Translations under genes and position numbers: made by a program
Part shown: positions 24,460 to 35,936 of the stretch, piece by piece
Layout: every line of letters starts with the position of its first letter
Position numbering within the stretch: position 1 is the stretch's first letter
The notes under the pieces: model-generated
Databases searched by the model: none
What the model was told of the DNA's origin: nothing
Seen by the model: the letters and a program-made list of their open reading frames with translations, nothing else
Source of the DNA: Sandarakinorhabdus cyanobacteriorum
GTDB lineage: Bacteria > Pseudomonadota > Alphaproteobacteria > Sphingomonadales > Sphingomonadaceae
Assembly (NCBI RefSeq): GCF_002251755.1
Contig: NZ_NOXT01000095.1
Coordinates: 1 to 42,737 of the forward strand
Length of the DNA stretch: 42,737 nt
Direction: 5' to 3'

Positions 24460-25200
24460 TTACGCCAGGTACATCCCGCCGTTGATGTGCAGCGTCTGCC
24501 CCGTCACGTACGACGCCTCCTTCGACGCCAGATAGACGACACCGGCGGCAATATCCTCACCTGCCCCCAGACGGCCGGCGGGGATGCGGCCGGTCAGCGC
24601 CTCCTTCTGGGCGTCTGGCAGCGCATCGGTCATCGCCGAGACGATGAAGCCCGGCGCGACGGCGTTGACGGTGATGTTGCGGCTGGCCAGTTCCTGGGCC
24701 AGCGCCTTGGTCATGCCGATCAGGCCAGCCTTGGAGGCGGCATAATTGGCCTGGCCAGGGTTGCCGGTTGCCCCCACCACGCTGGTGATGGAGATCAGCC
24801 GGCCGAACCGCTGCTTCATCATCGGCTTGGCCGCAGCGCGATAGAGGCGGAAGGTGGCTTCAAGGTTGATGCGGATCACGTCCGCCCACTCCTCGTCCTT
24901 CATGCGCATGGCGAGGTTGTCGCGGGTGATGCCGGCGTTGGAGACGAGGATGTCGAGCCGGCCGCCCAGCGCCTCGACGGCCTGGGGCACCAGCGCATCG
25001 ACAGCAGCGCTGTCAGACAGGTTGCAGGGCAGGATCACCGCATCGGGGCCACATTCGGCAGCCACGGCGGCAAGCGCTTCAGCGCGGGTGCCGGACAGGG
25101 CAACACGGGCGCCGCGGGCGGCCAGCGTCTTTGCGATGGCGCTGCCGATGCCGCCAGAGGCACCGGTGACAAGCGCGGTCATGCCGGAAAGATCAAACAT
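24460..25200 (-). CDS. fabG: 3-oxoacyl-[acyl-carrier-protein] reductase
   Basis: A 246-residue short-chain dehydrogenase that reduces 3-oxoacyl-ACP with NADPH. The cofactor motif TGASGGIGSA is at 12-21, VSNAG is at 86-90, and the catalytic residues are S140, Y153 and K157 (YAASK). GFIVSAMTDALP and the C-terminal YVTGQTLHINGGMYLA are typical FabG features. The ATG lies 26 bases downstream of the fabD stop, so the two share a transcript. The repeat-rich spacer follows. Confidence 0.96.
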   Translation of the reverse strand: MFDLSGMTALVTGASGGIGSAIAKTLAARGARVALSGTRAEALAAVAAECGPDAVILPCNLSDSAAVDALVPQAVEALGGRLDILVSNAGITRDNLAMRMKDEEWADVIRINLEATFRLYRAAAKPMMKQRFGRLISITSVVGATGNPGQANYAASKAGLIGMTKALAQELASRNITVNAVAPGFIVSAMTDALPDAQKEALTGRIPAGRLGAGEDIAAGVVYLASKEASYVTGQTLHINGGMYLA

Positions 25201-25226
25201 GCTGGGTCTCCTCGGGCGATGGCCCC

Positions 25227-26180
25227 TCAGGCAATTGATTTCGCAATGGCTTCCACACCGCTCATGTCGGATGCGGTGATGGTGGGCACATCAGGCGTGA
25301 TGCGGCGGATCATGGGGCCGAGCACCTTGCCGCCAAGTTCGACAAATTGTTCGACGCCAAGGCCAGCCATGGCCAGCACGGATTCGCGCCAGCGCACGGT
25401 GCCGCACACCTGTTCGACCAGCAGCGTGCGAATCATGTCGACATCGCTGACCGGGGCGGCCGTGACATTGGCGACGAGCGGCACGGTGGGCGCCACGATC
25501 GGTGCGGCTGCCAGCGCGGCGGCCATGGCATCGGCAGCCGGCTGCATCAGCGGACAGTGGAAGGGGGCCGAGACCGGCAGCAGCACGGAGTGGCGGGCGC
25601 CCTTGGCCTTGGCCAGGTTCATGGCACGGGCCACTGCCTCGACATGGCCGGAGACGACGACCTGGCCGTTGGCATTGTCGTTGGCGGCGGCGCACACCTG
25701 CGTTCCGGCGGCTTCGGCGGCGATGGCCTGAACCGTTTCGAAATCCAGGCCGAGGAGCGCGGCCATGGCGCCAACGCCGGGCGGCACGGCGGCCTGCATG
25801 GCCTCCCCACGCAGCCGCAACAGGCGGGCGGTGTCGGCCAGGCTGAGCGAGCCGGCGGCACACAGGGCGGTATATTCGCCAAGGCTGTGGCCGGCGACAA
25901 AGGCGGCCTTGTCAGCGAGGCGGATGCCGGCTTCGTTTTCCAACACGCGGAGCGCCGCGATGCCGACAGCCATGATGGCCGGCTGGGCATTGGCGGTGAG
26001 GGTGAGCTCGTCTTCCGGACCCTCCCACATCAGACGGGTGAGATGCTGGCCCAGCGCCTCGTCCACCTCTTCAAACACGGCGCGGGCGTGCGGGCTGGCA
26101 TCGGCCAGGCCCTTGCCCATGCCCACCGATTGGCTGCCCTGTCCGGGGAAAATGAAGGCGCGAATGGTCCCTCTCCTCAT
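25227..26180 (-). CDS. fabD: Malonyl-CoA:ACP transacylase
   Basis: A 317-residue (from the ATG) malonyl transferase that loads malonate onto AcpP. FPGQGSQSVGMGKGL opens the domain, and the nucleophile S99 is in GHSLGEY. SAPFHCPLM supplies the histidine near residue 208. The ATG at 26180 gives a five-residue lead (MRRGT) that family members lack, and a perfect AGGAGAGG lies inside the lead, just before an ATT codon at 26163-26165 that would give IRAFIFPGQG. The true start may therefore be ATT. First gene of the fabD-fabG transcript, divergent from the TPR-like gene at 26419. Confidence 0.94.
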   Translation of the reverse strand: MRRGTIRAFIFPGQGSQSVGMGKGLADASPHARAVFEEVDEALGQHLTRLMWEGPEDELTLTANAQPAIMAVGIAALRVLENEAGIRLADKAAFVAGHSLGEYTALCAAGSLSLADTARLLRLRGEAMQAAVPPGVGAMAALLGLDFETVQAIAAEAAGTQVCAAANDNANGQVVVSGHVEAVARAMNLAKAKGARHSVLLPVSAPFHCPLMQPAADAMAAALAAAPIVAPTVPLVANVTAAPVSDVDMIRTLLVEQVCGTVRWRESVLAMAGLGVEQFVELGGKVLGPMIRRITPDVPTITASDMSGVEAIAKSIA

Positions 26181-26418
26181 GTCGCTGCTGTGTGGGCGCG
26201 ATTAGGCGCTTCGCCGCTGCCGTGCAACCATCGCCCGCAGTTGGGGCCATTTGCCCCGTTGCGCGGGCGCAACTTTGCTTTATGGGCTGCCCCTCGCGCT
26301 CAGGGAGGGAGCGGGAGGGATTCGCCACGGCCATTCCCTTTTGGTTCGCCTGTGTGTGGGGCCGGCGTGACAACGGGCCGGCTGACAGGGTTTGGAACAA
26401 GAAGACCAAGGAGAGCCA

Positions 26419-27513
26419 ATGTCGATCAATGCCCGTCTGCTGATCGCCGCCAGCCTGATTGTTGCCGCCATGCCTGCGCACGCGGCTGTTTCCAAGGCGG
26501 TTGGCAATGCGCTGAATGCGGCGGCCTCTGCCGCAAAGTCGCGCAACGCCGCCGGCGTGGCCGCTGCGATTGCCCAGGCCCGCGCCGCGGCCAGCACGGC
26601 CGAAGAAAAGCAGAAGACGGCGGAAATGGCCGGCTTTGCCTTCACCGCGGTGGGCCAATATGGCCAGGCCGCTGCCGCGCTGGAACAGGTCGGCGCTCCC
26701 TGCGGCCAGTTGGGTCCGCTCTATTATCGCGCTGGTCAGCTCGACAAGGCGGTCGCCATCGCCAAGGGCTGCCCGGGTGAGGCCAGCCAGATCCTGGTCG
26801 CCCAGTCGATGTCGCGCCAGGGCAACCACAAGGCCGCTGTTGCCGCCTACAACAAGCTGATCGCCAGCAATGGCGCCAAGAGCGTCTATCTGGAAAATCT
26901 GGCCGGCGCCCAGTTCAAGGCCGGCGACAAGGCGGGTTATCTCGCCACCACCACCCGCCTGATCAAATCTGATCCGTCGCCGTCACGCTGGAAGGTGCTG
27001 CTGACCGAGATGCAGGGCCAGAACATGCGCAGCGAAGCCAAGCTGGCGCTGTTCCACCTGATGATGGCCACCGGCACGCTGAACCGCGCGCAGGATTATA
27101 CCGAATTCGCCAAGCTGGCGCTGATTGCCGGCCAGGCCGCCGTGGCCAAGGCCGCGCTGGACAAGGCCGGCGGTGGCAGCGACACCATGAGCCAGAAGCT
27201 GGCCGCCGCCGCGACGGCTGGTGTGGCCAAGGAAGCCGGCGAGGCGGTCAAGCTTTCGGCCGCGCCCAACACCGCCTTCAAGGGCGGCAACGCCTATCTG
27301 GGCCTGAACGAATATGCCAAGGCCATCGCGGCCTATGACAAGGCGATTGCCGCCAATGGCCCGGATGCCGATTTTGCCCGCGTTTTCAAGGGCATCGCGG
27401 CGGTGAAGGGTGGCCAGAAGGCCGTGGCCCAGGCCGCGTTCAAGGCGGTTGACGAAAAGGGCGGCATGAAGGACGTCGCCAATCTGTGGAGCCTCTACGC
27501 CAGCACCCGCTGA
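26419..27513 (+). CDS. Secreted TPR/Sel1-like alanine-rich protein
   Basis: A 364-residue exported protein. The signal peptide is about residues 1-23 (MSINARLLIAASLIVAAMPAHA). The mature part is helical with TPR-like units: AEMAGFAFTAVGQYGQAAAALEQ, LYYRAGQLDKAVAIAK, SQILVAQSMSRQGNHKAAVAAYNKLI, YLENLAGAQFKAGDKAGYLATTTRL, then a middle region and a last pair NAYLGLNEYAKAIAAYDKAI. It would form a scaffold in the periplasm; partners are unknown. Cysteines at CGQLG and KGCPGE suggest a disulfide. AAGGAGAG precedes the ATG at ideal spacing; the longer frame adds nine residues. The gene ends in a strong terminator shared with bfr. Confidence 0.83.
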   Translation: MSINARLLIAASLIVAAMPAHAAVSKAVGNALNAAASAAKSRNAAGVAAAIAQARAAASTAEEKQKTAEMAGFAFTAVGQYGQAAAALEQVGAPCGQLGPLYYRAGQLDKAVAIAKGCPGEASQILVAQSMSRQGNHKAAVAAYNKLIASNGAKSVYLENLAGAQFKAGDKAGYLATTTRLIKSDPSPSRWKVLLTEMQGQNMRSEAKLALFHLMMATGTLNRAQDYTEFAKLALIAGQAAVAKAALDKAGGGSDTMSQKLAAAATAGVAKEAGEAVKLSAAPNTAFKGGNAYLGLNEYAKAIAAYDKAIAANGPDADFARVFKGIAAVKGGQKAVAQAAFKAVDEKGGMKDVANLWSLYASTR

Positions 27514-27530
27514 GCGACAGGCCATATGTG

Positions 27531-27567
27531 AAAAGGGCCGCCGTGGGATGCCACGGCGGCCCTTTTT
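27531..27567. terminator. Bidirectional rho-independent terminator
   Basis: GGGCCGCCGTGG (27535-27546) pairs perfectly with CCACGGCGGCCC (27551-27562) around GATG. TTTTT follows on the plus strand and AAAA precedes, giving TTTT on the minus strand. It lies between the convergent TPR-like and bfr genes and fits both. Confidence 0.93.
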
Positions 27568-27586
27568 CCGTGCGTCGCCGGGGCGC

Positions 27587-28066
27587 CTATTCGCCGGCGG
27601 GCCGCGACTGCAACTGGATATAATTGGCCAGACCCATCTGCTTGATCATCGTCTGCTGGGTTTCGATGAAATCGACATGCTCTTCCTCGGCGCTGAGGAT
27701 TTCGGCGAACAGGTCGCGGCTGGCGAAGTCGCGCACGGCCTCGCAATGCTGGATGGCATCCTTCAACAGGGCGATGGCTTCGAACTCCAGTTCGAGATCG
27801 GCCTGCAACACCTCTTCCACCGTCTCACCGATGCGCAAGCGATTGAGCGCCTGCATGCCCGGCAGGCCTTCGAGGAAGAAGATCCGTTCCATGAGCCGGT
27901 CGGCATGCTTCATCTCGTCGATGGATTCGTGCCGCTCATAATCGGCCAGCCGCTTGATCCCGAGATTGTCGAGCAAGCGATAATGCAGCCAATATTGGTT
28001 GACCGCCGTCAGCTCACCCTTGAGCACGGCGTTCAGAAATTCGATCACCTTGGCATCGCCACGCAT
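27587..28066 (-). CDS. bfr: Bacterioferritin
   Basis: A 159-residue bacterioferritin that stores iron in a 24-mer shell. All ferroxidase ligands are present: E18, E51, H54, E94, E127 and H130. The haem ligand M52 is present in DEMKHADRL, so it belongs to the haem-binding type. The start has a strong GAGGAG sequence upstream. The bfd ferredoxin gene lies 105 bases upstream on the same strand, and palindromes fill the spacer; they may be an iron-responsive operator. Confidence 0.97.
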   Translation of the reverse strand: MRGDAKVIEFLNAVLKGELTAVNQYWLHYRLLDNLGIKRLADYERHESIDEMKHADRLMERIFFLEGLPGMQALNRLRIGETVEEVLQADLELEFEAIALLKDAIQHCEAVRDFASRDLFAEILSAEEEHVDFIETQQTMIKQMGLANYIQLQSRPAGE

Positions 28067-28107
28067 GGCACCATCTCCTCACTGTTGCGGAGGAGATGCC
28101 TGCAAAT

Positions 28108-28170
28108 TTGACGGCGGTCAAGAAAAAGCGTGATTTTTCTGATGCTTAGTACTGCAACGCACTTGCAGTA
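28108..28170. promoter_or_regulatory. Palindrome cluster between bfd and bfr (possible iron operator / terminators)
   Basis: Three dyads follow in 63 bases: TTGAC-GGCG-GTCAA (28108-28121), AGAAAAA-GCGTGA-TTTTTCT (28121-28140) and TACTGCAA-CGCAC-TTGCAGTA (28150-28170, touching the bfd stop). The last contains TGCAACGCACTTGCA (28153-28167), close in sequence to a 15-mer upstream of bfd. The set may act as bfd terminator, bfr operator, or both. Confidence 0.55.
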
Positions 28171-28344
28171 TCAACGGCAGGCGTGTGCGTCTTCCACAAC
28201 TTCGCGGGCAAAAGGCAAGCACTGACCGCACTTGGGCTTGCAACCCAGCTGGGCAAAGGCGGCCTTGGGGCAGGATTTGCCAGCGGCGCGCGCGGCTTCG
28301 CGCACATCCCGTTCCTTCAGCGCATTGCACACACAAACGAACAC
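28171..28344 (-). CDS. bfd: Bacterioferritin-associated ferredoxin
   Basis: A 57-residue [2Fe-2S] protein that reduces Bfr-bound iron so it can be released. It begins VFVCVCNALKERDVREAAR (the first residue is read as Met from GTG) and has the Bfd cysteines C4, C6, C39 and C42 (the latter in CGQC), plus C25, C35 and C56. The pattern CxC...CxxC and the helix FAREVVEDA match E. coli Bfd. GAAAGGG lies seven bases before the GTG. Being short and GTG-started, it is easily missed. It is upstream of bfr on the same strand. A TGCAAGTGGTTCGCA dyad lies 66-80 bases upstream, overlapping a plausible -35 box. Confidence 0.93.
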   Translation of the reverse strand: MFVCVCNALKERDVREAARAAGKSCPKAAFAQLGCKPKCGQCLPFAREVVEDAHACR

Positions 28345-28409
28345 GGACGCCCTTTCGAATCGCCAGAGGCTTGCTCTTGCGAGACGTTATCAATGATCTC
28401 CACCGCTAA

Positions 28410-28424
28410 TGCAAGTGGTTCGCA
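28410..28424. promoter_or_regulatory. 15-bp dyad upstream of bfd, possible Fur-family operator
   Basis: TGCAAGTGGTTCGCA is an imperfect palindrome and closely matches the dyad before bfr (reverse strand TGCGAACCACTTGCA against TGCAACGCACTTGCA). It overlaps TTGCAT, a -35 candidate, with TGATAA 16 bases downstream as -10 on the minus strand. Iron-dependent control by a Fur or Mur-type regulator would fit. Assigned by pattern only. Confidence 0.5.
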
Positions 28425-28492
28425 CTATCTGAGTTGACAGCGCTGGCCGGCTGTGACGCGGGCGGGGATGGCGAGGGGCTGAAGCCATGCGT

Positions 28493-29215
28493 TCATGCTT
28501 TCCGGTACAGCTCATCCCGATTCTGCCTGATGAAATTGCCGACATGGATGGCGGACGCTGCCCTGGTGCTGTGTTCGTAAAACCAGCTATCGAAGGCATC
28601 GGCTTCGACCGTTGGTGGCGGCACAAAATCGAACAGGCGCTCACCGCCGCTCTTCTATTCGCCCGACAACACCAATTGCTGATAAGCCAACTGCAGCCGA
28701 ACCTCCCAGTAATGCTCTTCCACAAAGGCCAGATTTGCCCGGGTTATCGGTTTCCACCAAGGCTTGCGCAAGCCAGCGAGATGACGGATCAGCCGCTTTC
28801 GACTGGCTTGCCATTTTTCAGGCTCGTCCGTCAGTGCCACAGGCTGCTTCAGCACTGGATCTGCCAAACTCCCGGCTTGTTCGATCATCGCTCGTTCAAA
28901 ACGCGCCTGCAGATCTGGCCATTTCAGCGCCCGAACGGCCGCCAAGCCCAGTGCAAGATCCTTGGCATAGTTGTCGCAATACTGCTCAAAGCCGCCGTTG
29001 GCGACCTGGCCAACGATGTCAGACCACATCATCAAGACGCGCTGGGCCGGAGTAAGCGACAAATTCCCTGGATGGCCATATCGATCCCATCCGAATACGT
29101 CCATGACAGATTTAACGTGGATCAGGCTTTCGCCTGTCATCCACCAACCTTCGTCCACATAATTTGCTGCCTGATCAAACTCAGCATCACTCATGATCGG
29201 TCGCGTATCGTTCAT
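28493..29215 (-). pseudogene. DUF4375 (DMP19-like) gene interrupted by an in-frame amber codon
   Basis: Reading from the ATG at 29215, the frame gives MNDTRPIMSDAEFDQAANYV and SDIVGQVANGGFEQYCDN, the latter typical of DUF4375/DMP19 proteins. A TAG at 28655-28657 stops it after 186 residues. In the same frame the sequence continues for 53 more sensible codons (ERLFDFVPPPTVEADAFDSWFYEHSTRAA...NRDELYRKA) to a TGA at 28493. FDSWFYEHS resembles the family's C-terminal region. A single nonsense change, or readthrough, is the simplest reading; a shorter functional protein (28655-29215) is the alternative. The region is visibly lower in GC than its neighbours, which hints at transfer. Function unknown. 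Confidence 0.75.
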
Positions 29216-29374
29216 GTCAGCATTTTCCAAAACATAAGGTACCGGCAATGCGTATAGCATCCGGATGCTGACTTCAATATTTGAGCTATATCTTGTCATT
29301 TTCGGCAATGAATGCCCGAAGCTGCGCTATCGCTTCATCAATTCAGAGAATGTCCCCGATTGTCAGACCCACTC

Positions 29375-32355
<2,981 letters not shown>

Positions 32356-32386
32356 GCCGCCCCCTCTCGGCCCGGAGCCCCTGCCT

Positions 32387-33376
32387 GTGCTGGACTGGAG
32401 CCAATCCCCGCGCCGACCGACCGCCATCCGGCGGGAGCAGAATCTTGCGCTGGTGTCGGCCGTGGTGTCGGGCGCCGTGGTGGCAGCCGGGCTGATCCTG
32501 TTGCTGGTGGCGCGGGTGAACCCGGAAACCGGGGCCGGTGTGCGCGCCGTGGCCAGCGATCTTGTCGCCCCGGTGTGGGATGTGGTGCGCGCCCCGATTG
32601 ATGGCGCCGCCCGAGTGGGCGGCCATGTCGGGGATTATTTTGGTGCCGTGTCCCGCGCCGACGCGCTGGAGGCCGAACTGAACAAGGCCAATGCCCGGCT
32701 GCGCATCGCCCGCGCCCAGGCCCGCGAACTGGCCCAGCTGAAGCGGCTGATGGCCGTGCGTGAACCGGGCCGCCAGGTGGTGGCCACCGCCCGGATCGCT
32801 GCCGCGACATCCGGCGGCGTGGTGCGCACGGCGATGCTGGCCGTGGGCATGGCGGATGGCGTCACCCGCGATCTGCCGGTGATCGCCGCCGACGGCCTGA
32901 TTGGCCGCACCGTGGAGGCCGGCAGCCACAGCGCCCGCGTGCTGTTGTTGACCGATGCGCAAAGCCGGGTGCCGGTGATTGTCGAGCGCACCGGCCAGGC
33001 CGGGCTTGCGGCCGGGCGTGGCCTGCCCAGCCTGGTGCTGGCCGATCGCATCGGGCCCGAGGTGCCGTTGCTGGTGGGTGACCGGATCGTGACGTCGGGC
33101 GATGGCGGCGTGTTCCCGCCCGGCGTGCTGGTGGGCGTTGTCACCGATCCGCGCCGAGATGCGCCGGTGATCCGGTTGGCAGCCAGCCCGCTTGGTGCCG
33201 GCTATGTGGCGGTGGAACGCGCCTGGCTGCCCATTCCCGACACCGCACCAAAGGGGCCGGTGTTCGACGCGCCGGTGCCGGTGGAGGCCCGTCGCCGCGG
33301 TGCCCCGCCGCCGCGCCTGCGCAGCGCCGAAACCCCGCCCACAGCCGTGCCCGCATCGCCGGCAGGGGTGCCATGA
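32387..33376 (+). CDS. mreC: Rod shape-determining protein MreC
   Basis: A 329-residue single-pass membrane protein that bridges the cytoplasmic MreB filament to periplasmic PBP2. GTG start with GGAG upstream. A membrane helix is at about 21-44 (LVSAVVSGAVVAAGLILLLVA). A coiled coil follows (RADALEAELNKANARLRIARAQARELAQL), then the MreC beta domain (VARIAA, AVGMADGVTRDLPVIAADGLIGRTVEAG, VLLLTDAQSRVPV, VGDRIVTSGDGGVFPPGVLVGVV). The tail is proline-rich. Its stop overlaps the mreD start (ATGA). Confidence 0.95.
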   Translation: MLDWSQSPRRPTAIRREQNLALVSAVVSGAVVAAGLILLLVARVNPETGAGVRAVASDLVAPVWDVVRAPIDGAARVGGHVGDYFGAVSRADALEAELNKANARLRIARAQARELAQLKRLMAVREPGRQVVATARIAAATSGGVVRTAMLAVGMADGVTRDLPVIAADGLIGRTVEAGSHSARVLLLTDAQSRVPVIVERTGQAGLAAGRGLPSLVLADRIGPEVPLLVGDRIVTSGDGGVFPPGVLVGVVTDPRRDAPVIRLAASPLGAGYVAVERAWLPIPDTAPKGPVFDAPVPVEARRRGAPPPRLRSAETPPTAVPASPAGVP

Positions 33377-33933
33377 TCGCATCCCCCCCTCCCCCGGCCC
33401 TGCTGATGACGCCGGATGAACGGCGGCGCTGGCTGTTGAGCCTGTGGCGCTATGCCGTGCCGGCCCTGATCTCGGCGCTGATGATGGTGCTGATGCTGGC
33501 GCCGCTGCCGTTGCCGGTGCCGGCCATGCCCAATCTGGCCTTGCTGGCGGTGCTGGCCTGGGTGATGCTGCAACCGGCGCTGATGCCGCCGTGGCTGGCC
33601 TTTGTGGTGGGCGCGCTCGGCGATCTGCTGTTCGGCATGCCGCTGGGGGTGAACGCCACCCTGTTTGCGGTGGCGGCCGGGTCGATCCGCCTGCTTGATC
33701 TGTTGCTGGTCGATCGCAGCCATCTGGTGGATTGGCTGGGGGCCAGCCTGCTGGTGCTGGCCTGCGCGCTGGCCACCGGGCCGCTGATGGCGTTGGCGGG
33801 GCGGCCGGTGCCGGTGCTGCCGATGCTGTGGCAGGTGTTGACCAGCATGATTGCCTGGCCGCTGCTGCTCAGCGCCTGTGTCGCGGTGCAGCGCCGGCTG
33901 GCGCGCAGTGCCCCCAGTTGGCGCCATGGATGA
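33373..33933 (+). CDS. mreD: Rod shape-determining protein MreD
   Basis: A 186-residue hydrophobic protein with about five membrane helices, for example ALISALMMVLMLAPLPLP, LALLAVLAWVMLQPALM, LAFVVGALGDLLFGMPLGVNATLF and LGASLLVLACALATGPLMALAG. GALGDLLFGMPLGVNA is the MreD family motif. It is the integral membrane partner of MreC. It overlaps mreC by four bases and mrdA by eight, so the three are translated in a tight series. Confidence 0.93.
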   Translation: MIASPPPPALLMTPDERRRWLLSLWRYAVPALISALMMVLMLAPLPLPVPAMPNLALLAVLAWVMLQPALMPPWLAFVVGALGDLLFGMPLGVNATLFAVAAGSIRLLDLLLVDRSHLVDWLGASLLVLACALATGPLMALAGRPVPVLPMLWQVLTSMIAWPLLLSACVAVQRRLARSAPSWRHG

Positions 33934-35926
33934 TCCCGTTCGCCGGGCCAGCTTCTCCCGTCGGGCGCTGCTGCTGGGGGCCGGCATGGCCGGCACCGGC
34001 GCATTGCTGGCTGGGCGCATGGCCTGGCTGTCGCTGTTCCACGGCGATGAATATCGGCTGAAGGCCGAAGGCAATCGGGTGCAGAACCGGCTGGTGCCGC
34101 CGCGCCGGGGCTGGATCGTTGATCGCCATGGCAAACCGATTGCCATGAACCGTCCGGATTACCGGCTGGAACTGCGGCCGGCCGACATCATCGATGCTGG
34201 CCGCGATCTTGATGCGACCCTGATCGCCATCCGCCAGGTGATCGACATCAGCCCGGACGACGAATTGCGCATCCGCGACGACATCGCCAGCCAGCCGCGC
34301 TTCATGCCGGTGGTGGTGCGGCAGGGCCTGTCGTGGCCGGAGTTTTCCGCCTGCAACGTGCGACTGGCCACGGTGCCGGGTGTGGAGGCGGTGCAGAGCT
34401 TTTCCCGCCACTATCCCGAGGGTGAGCGGCTGGCGCATCTGATCGGCTATGTCGGCGCACCGACGCCGGAGCAGTATCGCGCGGAGAAGAACCCGCTGCT
34501 GATCTATCCCGGCTATCGCATCGGCAAGGATGGGATCGAACGCCACGAGGATCGGCGGCTGCGCGGGTCTGCCGGTGCCGCCCGGGTGGAGGTGACGGCG
34601 CGCGGCGAACTGGTGCGCGAGCTGGGCACAAGGCCCGACAAGCCGGGCGACACGCTGAAGCTGACCATCGATCGCGACCTGCAGAACTATGCCGCCCGCC
34701 GGTTGGGCGACAATTCGGCCAGCGTGATCGTGATGGATTGCCAGACCGGCGACGTGCTGGCGATGGTTTCGATGCCGGCCTATGATCCCAACATCTTTTC
34801 CACCCGCGTGCCGGCGAAATTGTGGAACGCCCTGCAAAAGGATGACCACACCCCGCTGTTGAACAAGAGCGCGATGGGCCTGTATCCCCCCGGCTCCACC
34901 TTCAAGATGGTGAGCACGCTGGCGGCGCTGGAGGCCGGGATCGATCCCGATGAGGCGGTGCTGTGCACGGGCGCCTATCGGCTGGGCAGCAACACTTGGC
35001 ATTGTCATGCCCGCCGCGGCCATGGCGGGGTCAACATGCACCGCGCCCTGCCCTTGAGCTGCGACACCTATTTCTATGCCATGGGCCGCCGGGTGGGCGT
35101 GGATGCCATCGCCGCCATGGCCCGCCGGCTGGGCCTGGGCCAGGAATATCCCCTGCCCATCCCCGGCCAGGCTGGCGGCATCGTGCCCGACAAGGCTTGG
35201 AAGCAGAAGCGCTATGGCAAAAGCTGGCGCGAGGGCGAAACGCTGAACGCATCCATCGGCCAGGGCTATATCATCACCAATCCGCTGCAGCTGGCGGTGA
35301 TGACGGCGCGGCTGGCCAGCGGCAAGGCGGTGCTGCCGCGCCTGATCGATGATGGCCAGACGCCAGACTTCCCCTCATTGGGCATCCCGGAATCGCATCT
35401 GGCCATCGTGCGCCAGGGCATGGTGGATGTGGTGAACGCCGGTTACGGCACGGCCCGCGCCGCACGCAGCCCGGTGCCCGATGTGCTGATCGCCGGCAAG
35501 ACCGGCACTGCCCAGGTGCGCCGCATCAGCATGGCCGAACGCAAGCGCGGCGTGATCCGCAACGAAGCGCTGCCGTGGAAGCAGCGCGACCATGCGCTGT
35601 TCGTCGCCTTTGCCCCGGCCGGCGCACCCCGCTATGCCGTGTCGGTGATCCTGGAACATGGCATTGCCGGCGGCCGCTATGCCGCGCCTGTCGCGCGCGA
35701 TGTCCTCACCTATCTGTTCGAGCCCGAACGCGCGCTCGCCGTGTTGCCGGCGATCGAGGCCGAGGTGGCCGAGCGGCGCGCGAGCCGTGCCAGCCTGGAG
35801 CAGGCCGACAGCATCGCCGAGGAAAACCGCCGCCTGATGCCCAGCTGGCTCAAACTGGACATCAAGCCGCCGGTGTTCGAAGTGGCCGATCCCGACGCGC
35901 CGCAACCGCCGCGCGAACCGGAATAG
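33926..35926 (+). CDS. mrdA: Penicillin-binding protein 2 (elongation transpeptidase)
   Basis: A 666-residue class B PBP. An N-terminal signal-anchor (about 11-33) carries FSRRALLLGAGMAGTGALLAGR, which resembles a twin-arginine signal. The pedestal domain spans about 40-270 (GWIVDRHGKPIAMN, then HYPEGERLAHLIGYVG). The transpeptidase motifs are S324-TFK, S378-CD and K525-TG, with PPGSTFKM, LSCDTYFY and AGKTGTAQ around them. It crosslinks side-wall peptidoglycan together with RodA. mreD overlaps its start by eight bases, and mrdB follows ten bases after its stop. Confidence 0.97.
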   Translation: MDDPVRRASFSRRALLLGAGMAGTGALLAGRMAWLSLFHGDEYRLKAEGNRVQNRLVPPRRGWIVDRHGKPIAMNRPDYRLELRPADIIDAGRDLDATLIAIRQVIDISPDDELRIRDDIASQPRFMPVVVRQGLSWPEFSACNVRLATVPGVEAVQSFSRHYPEGERLAHLIGYVGAPTPEQYRAEKNPLLIYPGYRIGKDGIERHEDRRLRGSAGAARVEVTARGELVRELGTRPDKPGDTLKLTIDRDLQNYAARRLGDNSASVIVMDCQTGDVLAMVSMPAYDPNIFSTRVPAKLWNALQKDDHTPLLNKSAMGLYPPGSTFKMVSTLAALEAGIDPDEAVLCTGAYRLGSNTWHCHARRGHGGVNMHRALPLSCDTYFYAMGRRVGVDAIAAMARRLGLGQEYPLPIPGQAGGIVPDKAWKQKRYGKSWREGETLNASIGQGYIITNPLQLAVMTARLASGKAVLPRLIDDGQTPDFPSLGIPESHLAIVRQGMVDVVNAGYGTARAARSPVPDVLIAGKTGTAQVRRISMAERKRGVIRNEALPWKQRDHALFVAFAPAGAPRYAVSVILEHGIAGGRYAAPVARDVLTYLFEPERALAVLPAIEAEVAERRASRASLEQADSIAEENRRLMPSWLKLDIKPPVFEVADPDAPQPPREPE

Positions 35927-35936
35927 GGGCCGGGCG

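Noticed and set aside
28390-28725. A 111-codon minus-strand frame over the bfd upstream region and the DUF4375 tail
   Set aside because: It is in a different frame from the DUF4375 continuation, has odd composition and no domain.
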